Below, piece by piece: positions 7,282-13,883 of a DNA stretch of 17,462 bases. The position numbers and the translations under genes were made by a program. Where the stretch lies: positions 1-17,462 of the forward strand of contig CALXQF010000011.1 in NCBI GenBank assembly GCA_944390505.1. Direction: 5' to 3'. The DNA comes from an uncultured Clostridia bacterium. Lineage in GTDB: Bacteria; Bacillota; Clostridia; TANB77; CAG-508. The notes beneath the pieces are model-generated. The model did no database searches, was not told where the DNA came from, and was given only the letters and a program-made list of their open reading frames with translations. Position 1 is the first letter of the stretch, and each line of letters begins with the position of its first letter.

Positions 7282-8178
7282 ATGAAAATAGGAATTGATT
7301 TAGGCGGAAGCCATATTGGAATTGGAGTAATTGATAAAGAAGGAAAAGTAGTAGAAAAGCAAGAAACAGATTTAAATACAGCAATTATTTCCAATATTCC
7401 ACAATTTATTCAAGAATATGTGCTAAAAACGATTGCAAATATAGTAGATAAATATTCTATAGATTTCATTGGAATTGCAAGTCCTGGAACTCCCAAAGAG
7501 GGAAAAATTACAACACTTGTTAATTTAGGAATTCAAGAATTAGATATAACAGAAATGATAAAACAATATTATGATTTACCAATACAAGTAAGAAATGATG
7601 CAAAATGTGCAGGAATTGCAGAAAAGACATTTGGAAGTTTAAAAAAGTATCAAGATGCAGTTTTTCTTTGCTTAGGAAGTGGAATTGGTGGAAGTGCTTT
7701 TCTAAGTGAAAAAGAATTAAAGCCAATGCGAAATCCAGGATTAGAGATTGGACATATGGTAATTAATAAAGATGGTAGACTTTGTAATTGTGGAAAAAGA
7801 GGTTGTTTTGAGACTTATTGTTCCATGAAAAGACTAAAAAATGAATTGATGGAAGAAATGGATTTGGACAAAACAATTTCATCACAAGAGTTACTAAAGC
7901 AACTAGAAGAAAGAAAAAAAGAGTCTACTGTTGCAAAGATCTTAGAAGAGTATATTGAAAACTTAATAGTAGGTTTATCAAATGTAATTGATATATTTGA
8001 ACCTCAAGCAATTTGCTTAGGTGGAGGATTTGTCTATTTTGAAAAGGTGTTATATGAAATGCTAGTAGAAAATTACTATGCAAAAAGATATGTTTTTAAT
8101 AAACAAACTATGCCAGATTTAAAATTAGCAGCATTAGGAAATGATGCAGGAATGATAGGAGCAACCATAAAAGAATAA
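7282..8178 (+). CDS. ROK-family sugar kinase (glucokinase-like)
   Basis: This 298-residue ROK protein begins with the phosphate-1 loop MKIGIDLGGSHIGIG. It has the catalytic pair N105-D106 in RNDAKCAGIAE, the phosphate-2 loop GSGIGGS (132-138), EIGHMVI with the metal-near His158, and a full ROK zinc motif C168-x-C170-G-x-x-G-C175-x-E177. No DNA-binding helix-turn-helix precedes it, so it is an enzyme and not a ROK repressor. The usual reaction is ATP-dependent phosphorylation of glucose or a related hexose or amino sugar; specificity cannot be read. The ATG is 1 nt after the pilC stop, with GGAAG inside the end of pilC serving as ribosome binding site, so translation is probably coupled. A 7-codon longer start inside pilC was rejected. 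Confidence 0.85.
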   Translation: MKIGIDLGGSHIGIGVIDKEGKVVEKQETDLNTAIISNIPQFIQEYVLKTIANIVDKYSIDFIGIASPGTPKEGKITTLVNLGIQELDITEMIKQYYDLPIQVRNDAKCAGIAEKTFGSLKKYQDAVFLCLGSGIGGSAFLSEKELKPMRNPGLEIGHMVINKDGRLCNCGKRGCFETYCSMKRLKNELMEEMDLDKTISSQELLKQLEERKKESTVAKILEEYIENLIVGLSNVIDIFEPQAICLGGGFVYFEKVLYEMLVENYYAKRYVFNKQTMPDLKLAALGNDAGMIGATIKE

Positions 8179-8237
8179 AACTTGCAATATCAGTCTATAT
8201 TGAGTAGAATGATATTGCAAGTTTATTTTTTTGTTTT
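8178..8237 (+). terminator. Intrinsic terminator of the pilus-kinase operon
   Basis: AAACTTGCAATATCA (8178-8192) and its exact reverse complement (8210-8224) make a 15-bp stem with a 17-nt loop, followed by ATTTTTTTGTTTT. It begins at the last base of the kinase stop codon. It is the strongest plus-strand terminator in the window and sets the operon end. Confidence 0.92.
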
Positions 8238-8275
8238 GCATTATAAAAAATAATGTATAACATTTTTTAAAAAAA

Positions 8276-8302
8276 CAAAACTTTTTAATTATAAAAATCG
8301 TC
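8276..8302 (+). promoter_or_regulatory. ECF-type promoter for the sigma/anti-sigma operon
   Basis: CAAAAC (8276-8281), followed by a run of T, and CGTC (8299-8302) are spaced by 17 nt. This fits extracytoplasmic-function sigma promoters of Firmicutes (TGAAAC, T-rich, then CGTC) better than any sigma-A consensus in the gap. It lies about 70 nt before the sigma gene, suggesting the factor transcribes its own operon. Confidence 0.5.
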
Positions 8303-8369
8303 TAATAAATGGTTGAAAAATTTCTCATCATTTTAGATGAAATGGCATCAAATTTAGGGGGAAATTGCA

Positions 8370-8879
8370 GTGGAGAACAGAAAGAAACAAAAAGAGGAAA
8401 AAATAAAAAAATTAGTTAACTATATTCACCAAAACCAAGAAAAATGGTATCGACTTGCTTATAGTTATGCAAAAGAGCAGGAAATGGCATTAGACATTGT
8501 ACAAGAAGCAATAACAAAAGCTATTTCTAAGATAGATACATTAAAGCAAATAGAATACATGCAGACATGGTTTTATCGTATTTTAGTTAATACAGCAATT
8601 GATGAAATAAAAAAAAGAAAAAAGCAACAAGAATTAATACCAGATGACTATTCTTTAGACGTAACAAATGAAGAATGGATAACAGGACTAGAATTATACC
8701 AAAAAGTTGACACATTACCACCAAAGCTAAAGACAATTATTATTTTACGTTTTTTTGAAGACAAAAAGTTATCAGAAATTGCTCAAATTACAAGCACGAA
8801 CGAAAACACAGTAAAAACTAGATTATATAAGGCATTACAAAAATTAAAAATTCAAATTCAGGAGGAAGAATATGAATAA
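8370..8879 (+). CDS. sigV: ECF sigma factor, SigV-like
   Basis: This 169-residue sigma-70 family protein has only regions 2 and 4, as in ECF factors. Region 2 (about 25-95) contains WYRLAYSYAKEQEMALDIVQ and MQTWFYRILVNTAIDEIKKR. Region 4 (about 110-165) contains LPPKLKTIIILRFFEDKKLSEIAQ and the helix-turn-helix NENTVKTRLYKALQKLK. It recruits RNA polymerase to a small stress regulon when its anti-sigma factor is destroyed. The GTG start at 8370 follows AGGGGGAA by about 7 nt; the first in-frame ATG would cut into region 2. The next gene encodes an RsiV-like anti-sigma factor and overlaps its end by 8 nt, which supports a SigV assignment. Relatives respond to lysozyme in Bacillus and Clostridioides. 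Confidence 0.8.
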   Translation: MENRKKQKEEKIKKLVNYIHQNQEKWYRLAYSYAKEQEMALDIVQEAITKAISKIDTLKQIEYMQTWFYRILVNTAIDEIKKRKKQQELIPDDYSLDVTNEEWITGLELYQKVDTLPPKLKTIIILRFFEDKKLSEIAQITSTNENTVKTRLYKALQKLKIQIQEEEYE

Positions 8880-9765
8880 TGATTTTAAAAAAGCAAAACA
8901 GATTTATGATTCGGTCAAAATACCCAGTCAGTTATCTTTTGCAATTGATAACGCTTTTCAACCAAAGAAAAAAAGAAAATCTATTTGGACAAAGAGAACT
9001 TTACAAGTATGTAGTAGTTTATGTGCAGTGTGTTTTTTATTTGCCATTTTAGTAAATGTTAATCCCACTTTTGCTAAAAGTATGGAAAATATTCCAGTGC
9101 TATCACATTTAGTAGAATGGCTTCAAATTAGGGAAATTCATGAAGAAAATGAATTAGATGTAATTCATGCCCAGATTCCTAATATTGCGAATACTGGAGA
9201 TTCAGAGTTTGAACAAAAAATAAATAATAAGATTAATGAGAAAATAGATGAAATTTTACAAATTGCAAGACAAGATGCTAAAGAAGCAAAAAATACTTTA
9301 ATGAGATATGATGATAATCACATATTTGAGCCAATTAACATTGATATTTCCTATGAAATTAAATGCCAACAAAATGGAATATTATCTTTTATTATTACAC
9401 AAACCCAAAGTGACAATATGCATGCCAATATACATGTACAAAAGTTTATGTATAATATTGATTTAAAGGAAAATAAAGAATTAAGCTTAGAGGATTTACT
9501 AGGAAAAGATTACCAAACCATTGCTAACCAGCAAATTCAAAAACAAATGCAAGAAATAGAAGAAAAAGGAGAAGGAGACTTTTTTGAACCAAAGGACTTT
9601 CCTTATTTAGAGCATGGAGGATGGTTTGAAGGAATTACAGAAAATCAAAAATTTTATATTAACGAAAAGGGAAATGTAGTCATTGTGTTTGACAAATATG
9701 AAATAGCACCAGGATATATGGGAATGCCGGAATTTGAAATTATTCAATCGTCAGCATGGGAATGA
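8872..9765 (+). CDS. rsiV: RsiV-like anti-sigma factor with DUF3298 sensor domain
   Basis: This 297-residue single-pass protein has a cytoplasmic N-terminus of about 42 residues that should hold the sigma factor, a membrane segment (about 44-63), and an extracellular part. The extracellular part ends in a DUF3298-type domain recognisable by KFMYNIDLKENKELSLEDLL and by FDKYEIAPGYMGMPEFEI. In RsiV this part binds lysozyme, allowing signal peptidase and then an intramembrane protease to degrade it. PTFA-K (65-69) directly after the membrane segment is a plausible signal-peptidase site (small-x-Ala), matching that mechanism. The ATG overlaps the sigma stop region by 8 nt and uses AGGAGGAA inside the sigma gene. 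The binding partner in this organism is inferred from the family. Confidence 0.82.
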   Translation: MNNDFKKAKQIYDSVKIPSQLSFAIDNAFQPKKKRKSIWTKRTLQVCSSLCAVCFLFAILVNVNPTFAKSMENIPVLSHLVEWLQIREIHEENELDVIHAQIPNIANTGDSEFEQKINNKINEKIDEILQIARQDAKEAKNTLMRYDDNHIFEPINIDISYEIKCQQNGILSFIITQTQSDNMHANIHVQKFMYNIDLKENKELSLEDLLGKDYQTIANQQIQKQMQEIEEKGEGDFFEPKDFPYLEHGGWFEGITENQKFYINEKGNVVIVFDKYEIAPGYMGMPEFEIIQSSAWE

Positions 9766-9862
9766 TATGCTTCATGGCATAAAAATAAATTTGATTTTAC
9801 CAAAAATGGAATGATTAATGAAATAACCAACAAAAAAACAGTAGTGAAAAGGAATGAAGAAA

Positions 9863-11167
9863 ATGAAAGTAGTATATATTATTGAATTAACAATTGCAGC
9901 AATTTTATTTTTGATTATGACAATTGCAATGTTTACAAGAAAAACAAAAAGATTGAGAATTGCATTAACAGTTATTTTATTAGATCTTTGTATTGTTGGA
10001 TATGTAGGATATAGTTACATGCAAGAAGAGCCTATTATGACATTAAAAGGACAGCCAATTGTTCAATTAGAAGTAAATCAAAAATATGAAGAGTTAGGAG
10101 CACAAGTACAATACCATGAAAAAGATGTATCAAATGATGTTAAAGTAACAGGAGAAGTAGATACACAAAAACCAGGGGAATATACGATTGAATATCAGTA
10201 TTTTTATGGGAGAGACAAAGTAAAAGAAATAGAAAGAACAGTAAAAGTAAAGGATTGCACATCACCTAAAATTGAACTAAAAGGTAAAGAAGAAATGTGC
10301 TTATATGAGAATGAAGAATATGAAGAACCAGGATATGTTGTAGAAGATAATGTAGATGAAAATTTGACAGAAAAAGTAAAAATAGAAAAGAAGAAAATAG
10401 ATGAAATGAAATATGAATTGATCTATACAGTAGAAGATAGTTCTGGTAATAAAGCAGAAGCCAAAAGAACAGTTACTTTAAAAAAGGTAGAAAAAATAGA
10501 AACAGAACAAAATGAAGAAGATACACCAACTTCGAATAATGGAGTAATCTATCTTACTTTTGATGATGGACCAAGTTTAAGTAGTACTCCAAAAATCTTG
10601 GATATTTTGAAAGAAGAAGGGGTTAAAGCAACATTTTTCATTTTGAACTATGATACAAATGGAGAAGTATTAGTAAAGAGAATTGTCAATGAAGGCCATA
10701 GTATTGGAATTCATGGCTATTCTCATGATTATAAAAAAATTTATCAGTCAGTAGATAGTTATATGGAAAATATTACAAAATTACAAGATAAAATTAAAAA
10801 ATCAACAGGAGTAACTACTAATTTAACTAGGTTTCCAGGGGGAAGTTCTAATACAATTAGTAGTTTTAACCCAAAAATTATGACAAAACTAACAAAAGAA
10901 GTAGTAAAAAGAGGATTTCGTTATTATGATTGGAATGTAAGTAGTGGAGATGCTGGAGAAGCAAAAAATAGAGATGAAGTTTATCAAAATGTTATCAAAG
11001 ATTTATATAGAAATGGAAACAACATTGTCCTAATGCATGATTTTTCTGGTAATAATAAAACAATAGAAGCCCTAAGGTCTATTATTCAGTACGGAAAGCA
11101 AAAAGGTTATGTATTTAAAGCAATTACAGAAGATACTCCGATGTTAACTCATAAAGTAAATAATTAA
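9863..11167 (+). CDS. Membrane-anchored polysaccharide deacetylase with Ig-like repeats and NodB domain
   Basis: This 434-residue protein has two N-terminal membrane segments (about 4-23 and 33-52). Two DUF5011-like Ig-type repeats follow (about 58-130 and 134-208; both carry YEELGA or YEEPGY-like turns), then a NodB deacetylase domain from about 228. The NodB motifs are complete: TFDDGP with D234/D235, H284-x3-H288, RFPGG from R323, YDWN near W357 and MHD (H392). It should remove acetyl groups from a cell-wall glycan, probably GlcNAc in peptidoglycan, which blocks lysozyme. The start at 9863 is chosen because AAAAGGA ends 9 nt upstream; the in-frame ATG at 9854 nearly touches that site. It follows the anti-sigma gene by 97 nt with no terminator seen, consistent with membership of the sigV operon as in pdaV loci. 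The substrate is inferred. Confidence 0.85.
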   Translation: MKVVYIIELTIAAILFLIMTIAMFTRKTKRLRIALTVILLDLCIVGYVGYSYMQEEPIMTLKGQPIVQLEVNQKYEELGAQVQYHEKDVSNDVKVTGEVDTQKPGEYTIEYQYFYGRDKVKEIERTVKVKDCTSPKIELKGKEEMCLYENEEYEEPGYVVEDNVDENLTEKVKIEKKKIDEMKYELIYTVEDSSGNKAEAKRTVTLKKVEKIETEQNEEDTPTSNNGVIYLTFDDGPSLSSTPKILDILKEEGVKATFFILNYDTNGEVLVKRIVNEGHSIGIHGYSHDYKKIYQSVDSYMENITKLQDKIKKSTGVTTNLTRFPGGSSNTISSFNPKIMTKLTKEVVKRGFRYYDWNVSSGDAGEAKNRDEVYQNVIKDLYRNGNNIVLMHDFSGNNKTIEALRSIIQYGKQKGYVFKAITEDTPMLTHKVNN

Positions 11168-11188
11168 CTAGCCATAAAAAATAAAATA

Positions 11189-11197
11189 TGCTATAAT
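11189..11197 (+). promoter_or_regulatory. Extended -10 promoter of the small gene
   Basis: TGCTATAAT is a perfect extended -10 element 38 nt before the ATG. No good -35 lies 17 nt upstream, which extended -10 promoters do not need. Confidence 0.55.
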
Positions 11198-11235
11198 ATA
11201 GACATCATTATTTTTTAAAGTGAGGTGACAGTTGA

Positions 11236-11469
11236 ATGTGTAAGGTGTGTATTTCAGAACTTCGGAAAGGGTGCTATCTAGTAAAAAGAATGGCACATTT
11301 GTCAGACCAATACCTTTCAAGAGTAGCAACTTATATCTATAGTATGGGAGGAGTGGAAATAGACCAGAACCATTTTAGAGTAGTTTCACCATGCTTGTTA
11401 CCTTTTGTAAGAGAACTAGAAAAAATGCTAAACATTCAATTTGTCGAAATCATAGAAAAGGAGGGCTAA
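11236..11469 (+). CDS. Small conserved-looking protein of unknown function (77 aa)
   Basis: I do not recognise this family. It is a 77-residue soluble protein with no membrane segment, net positive first half and three cysteines in the first 13 residues (C2, C5, C13). A helical stretch (HLSDQYLSRVATYIYSM) and a closing PFVRELEKMLNIQFVEIIEKEG follow. It looks like a real gene: GAGGTGA stands 7 nt before the ATG, an extended -10 promoter precedes it and a terminator closes it, making a one-gene unit. The early C-x2-C suggests metal or thiol chemistry, but with no second Cys pair this is weak. It sits between the cell-wall stress operon and RNase J with no obvious functional link. Confidence 0.7.
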   Translation: MCKVCISELRKGCYLVKRMAHLSDQYLSRVATYIYSMGGVEIDQNHFRVVSPCLLPFVRELEKMLNIQFVEIIEKEG

Positions 11470-11484
11470 TTAACCCTCTTTTTC
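11456..11484 (+). terminator. Intrinsic terminator enclosing the stop codon of the small gene
   Basis: GAGGG (11461-11465) pairs with CCCTC (11474-11478), extended by AAAAG against TTTTT outside, with an 8-nt loop CTAATTAA and a run of T. The TAA stop (11467-11469) lies in the loop, so terminator and coding sequence overlap. Confidence 0.88.
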
Positions 11485-11503
11485 ATGTATACTATTTATA
11501 AAA

Positions 11504-11532
11504 TTGACAAATTTTCTAAATTATAGTATAAT
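11504..11532 (+). promoter_or_regulatory. Perfect sigma-A promoter of the gene-free region before RNase J
   Basis: TTGACA (11504-11509) and TATAAT (11527-11532) match consensus exactly with 17-nt spacing, the best promoter in the window. Transcription should start near 11539, about 350 nt before the RNase J start codon. Confidence 0.88.
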
Positions 11533-11650
11533 CATTAATAGTTGTTACCAATTATGGTAAAGAAGAGATTTATTTATTTTAAGAGAACAAAATAAATATA
11601 GTAGTAATATTGTAAATGAATTTTTGAGCGGATAAAAATAGAAATTGAGA

Positions 11651-11702
11651 TAATACTTATCAATATAAGTAAATGGAATAATACTTATAAACATAAGTAA
11701 AA
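11651..11702 (+). repeat. Two tandem copies of a hairpin-forming repeat
   Basis: Units at 11651-11674 and 11679-11702 (period 28 nt) share TAATACTTAT and ATAAGTAAA. Each folds as a perfect 7-bp stem. The loops differ (CAAT versus AAAC), so the stems are kept while the loops drift. Confidence 0.75.
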
Positions 11703-11801
11703 TATAGCAAGAAACAATATATTTTGGGGCGGTCATAAAGAATATGTTGGTTTCTTGTATAAAATCATGAAAAACAGTTAATATTTTTAAAAGGAATTCA
11801 G

Positions 11802-11833
11802 AATAGTTTGGAATATTATGAAACTATTTTTTT
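11802..11833 (+). terminator. Intrinsic terminator 54 nt before the RNase J start
   Basis: AATAGTTT (11802-11809) pairs perfectly with AAACTATT (11821-11828), with an 11-nt loop and seven T residues (11827-11833). The stem is short and A/T-rich, so it may be leaky or conditional. It ends the candidate RNA above and stands between the only strong promoter and RNase J. Confidence 0.72.
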
Positions 11834-11887
11834 CGTGTATCAAAGAATAAATAAAACGACAAAATAAGTAAAAAGGAGAGAAAAAGA

Positions 11888-13801
11888 ATGACAAATGACT
11901 TAAAAGAACAAGAAGAAAAAAAGCAAGAAACAAAAATAAAAAGAGAAAGAGAAAGGAGAACCAATTATCCTCGTCAAAGAATAACTCATCAAAATCGTAG
12001 AAAAACAAAAGAACCATTAATAGTAGGAGAAGATTCTCAAGAAGAAAACTATATTAAAAGAGAAGCAATGGGAGGTAAAAATAATTCTAAAAGAGTAAGT
12101 AATGAAAAAATAACAAATGCAGATTTAATGAAATTTAATTTTAAAAAAGCAAATCTAAAAATTATCCCATTAGGTGGTCTTGGTGAAATAGGAAAAAACA
12201 TCACAGTTTTCGAATATAAAAATGAAATTGTTTTAGTAGACTGTGGGTTAGAATTTCCAGAAGATGATATGTTAGGAGTAGACTTAGTAATACCAGATAT
12301 TAGTTATCTTGTCAAAAATCAAGACAAGATTAAAGGCTTAGTAATTACTCACGGTCATGAAGATCATATTGGAGCGATACCATATGTGTTAAAGCAAATT
12401 AATATACCAATTTATGCTACAAGATTAACAGTTGCACTAATTCAAAATAAATTAGAAGAACATCATATATTAAGAAGTACCAAGATCCATGTAGTAGAAC
12501 AAGGACAAATCATTAATTTTGGAAATATGCAAGTAGAATTTATTAGAAGCAACCATAGTATTCCAGATGCAGTTATGCTTGCTATTCATACACCAGTGGG
12601 AACAGTGCTTCATACAGGAGACTTTAAAGTAGATTATACACCAATAGATGATAAAGTAATGGATTTAGGAAGAATTGCAGAACTTGGTAACCAAGGAATT
12701 TTAGCATTACTTTCTGACAGTACTAACAGTGAAAGAAAAGGATTTACTATGTCCGAAAGTTCTGTGGGAGAAGTATTTGATAGACTTTTCTTAAATAATA
12801 CAAAGCGTATTGTAGTGGCTACTTTTGCATCAAATGTGCATCGTGTACAACAAATTGTAAATTCATCTGTTAAATATGGCAGAAAAATTGCAGTATGTGG
12901 AAGAAGCATGATGAATATGATTGATGCAGCAAAAGATTTGGGATATATTCAATGTCCAGATAATTTATTTATTGATATTGATAACATCAAAAACTATCGT
13001 GATGATCAACTAGTCATTATCACAACTGGTAGCCAAGGGGAAGCAATGTCAGCATTGACCAGAATGGCAAATGGAGATCATAAAAAAGTAACGATTACAC
13101 CAAATGATATGGTCATTATTTCTGCAACACCAATCCCAGGAAATGAGAAGCTGGTTTCTAGAGTGATTGACGAATTAATGAAAATAGGTGCAGAAGTTAT
13201 TTATAGTTCATTAGAAGATATTCATGTATCAGGACATGCTTGCCAAGAAGAACAAAAATTAATATTAACACTTGCTAAACCAAAATATTTTATTCCAGTG
13301 CATGGAGAATATAGACAATTAAAAGCACATGCAGAAACTGCTAAAAAGGTAGGCATTGAAGGTAAAAACATCTTTATGATGACTAATGGTAGAATTTTAG
13401 AATTAAATGAAGATGAAGCTAAAATGACTACTTCAGTTCCAAATGGTAGAGTATTAGTAGATGGATTAGGTGTAGGAGATGTTGGAAATATTGTATTAAG
13501 AGACAGACAACACTTATCACAAGATGGCTTAATTGTCATTGTTATGACAATGGATTCTACAACAGGTGAAATTGTTTCTGGACCAGATGTAGTATCAAGA
13601 GGATTTGTTTATGTAAGAGAATCTGAAAACTTAATGGACGAAGTAAAAAAAGTAATTCGCCAAGAAGTGAAAAAATGTGAGCAGCAACATATTCGTGACT
13701 GGTCAACAATAAAATCTACAATCAAAGATAGTTTACGAGACTATATTTTTGAAAAAACAAAAAGAAATCCTATGATTTTGCCTATTATTATGGAAGTATA
13801 G
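11888..13801 (+). CDS. rnj: Ribonuclease J with basic N-terminal extension
   Basis: This 637-residue metallo-beta-lactamase/beta-CASP nuclease should be a central 5'-to-3' exonuclease and endonuclease of mRNA decay and rRNA maturation. The core starts near residue 89 (LKIIPLGGLGEIGKN). Catalytic metal ligands are visible: H155-x-H157-x-D159-H160, H223 in NHSIPD, H242 and D245 in HTGD, and the C-terminal VHGEYRQL (H472). The beta-CASP region shows ATFASNVHRVQQI and TTGSQGE. The ~85-residue N-terminal extension, rich in Lys, Arg and Glu, is absent from Bacillus RNase J1; it may bind RNA or partners (inference). The start is supported by AAGGAGAG 7 nt upstream. The gene is preceded by the structured leader and terminator described separately. 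Confidence 0.95.
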   Translation: MTNDLKEQEEKKQETKIKRERERRTNYPRQRITHQNRRKTKEPLIVGEDSQEENYIKREAMGGKNNSKRVSNEKITNADLMKFNFKKANLKIIPLGGLGEIGKNITVFEYKNEIVLVDCGLEFPEDDMLGVDLVIPDISYLVKNQDKIKGLVITHGHEDHIGAIPYVLKQINIPIYATRLTVALIQNKLEEHHILRSTKIHVVEQGQIINFGNMQVEFIRSNHSIPDAVMLAIHTPVGTVLHTGDFKVDYTPIDDKVMDLGRIAELGNQGILALLSDSTNSERKGFTMSESSVGEVFDRLFLNNTKRIVVATFASNVHRVQQIVNSSVKYGRKIAVCGRSMMNMIDAAKDLGYIQCPDNLFIDIDNIKNYRDDQLVIITTGSQGEAMSALTRMANGDHKKVTITPNDMVIISATPIPGNEKLVSRVIDELMKIGAEVIYSSLEDIHVSGHACQEEQKLILTLAKPKYFIPVHGEYRQLKAHAETAKKVGIEGKNIFMMTNGRILELNEDEAKMTTSVPNGRVLVDGLGVGDVGNIVLRDRQHLSQDGLIVIVMTMDSTTGEIVSGPDVVSRGFVYVRESENLMDEVKKVIRQEVKKCEQQHIRDWSTIKSTIKDSLRDYIFEKTKRNPMILPIIMEV

Positions 13802-13806
13802 TAAAA

Positions 13807-13850
13807 TTAATCAAAATATTATATAATTACTAATAGCAATTTTTGATTAA
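13807..13850 (+). other. 10-bp inverted repeat between RNase J and gltX
   Basis: TTAATCAAAA (13807-13816) and TTTTGATTAA (13841-13850) are exact reverse complements around 24 nt. No T-run follows, so it is a poor terminator. It may mark an mRNA processing or stability element, or arise by chance in A/T-rich DNA. Confidence 0.4.
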
Positions 13851-13883
13851 ATAATAATATAAGAGAATAAAGGAGCATCAATT

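Larger units (their letters stand above)
11539..11833 (+). ncRNA. Candidate structured RNA or attenuating leader of RNase J (~295 nt)
   Basis: The transcript predicted between the consensus promoter and the terminator holds no convincing gene but many hairpins. These are TTACC/GGTAA around 11546-11561; a 10-bp stem (11571-11580 with 11589-11598); two copies of TACTTAT-loop-ATAAGTA (11654-11671 and 11682-11699); and an 18-bp stem (11708-11725 with 11739-11757, one bulged G and some G.U pairs) exposing the loop GGGGCGGTCATAA. It ends in a terminator. I recognise no known RNA: it lacks T-box, tmRNA, RNase P and c-di-GMP riboswitch signatures. It may act on its own, or control read-through into RNase J, for which I see no other good promoter. 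AT-rich DNA folds by chance, so comparison with relatives is needed. Confidence 0.55.

Noticed and set aside
11554..11595. 13-codon ATG frame in the leader before RNase J, possible leader peptide
   Set aside because: There is no ribosome binding site before it, it overlaps two hairpin arms, and it lacks a run of regulatory codons.
11539..11833. Known riboswitch, T-box, tmRNA, RNase P or 6S RNA
   Set aside because: None of the hallmark sequences I know for these classes is present (for example the T-box UGGNACC or a tmRNA CCA end), and the A/T content is very high for them.
13222..13539. Minus-strand 105-codon open frame inside RNase J
   Set aside because: It is antisense to conserved RNase J motifs; its composition follows from the complementary codons.
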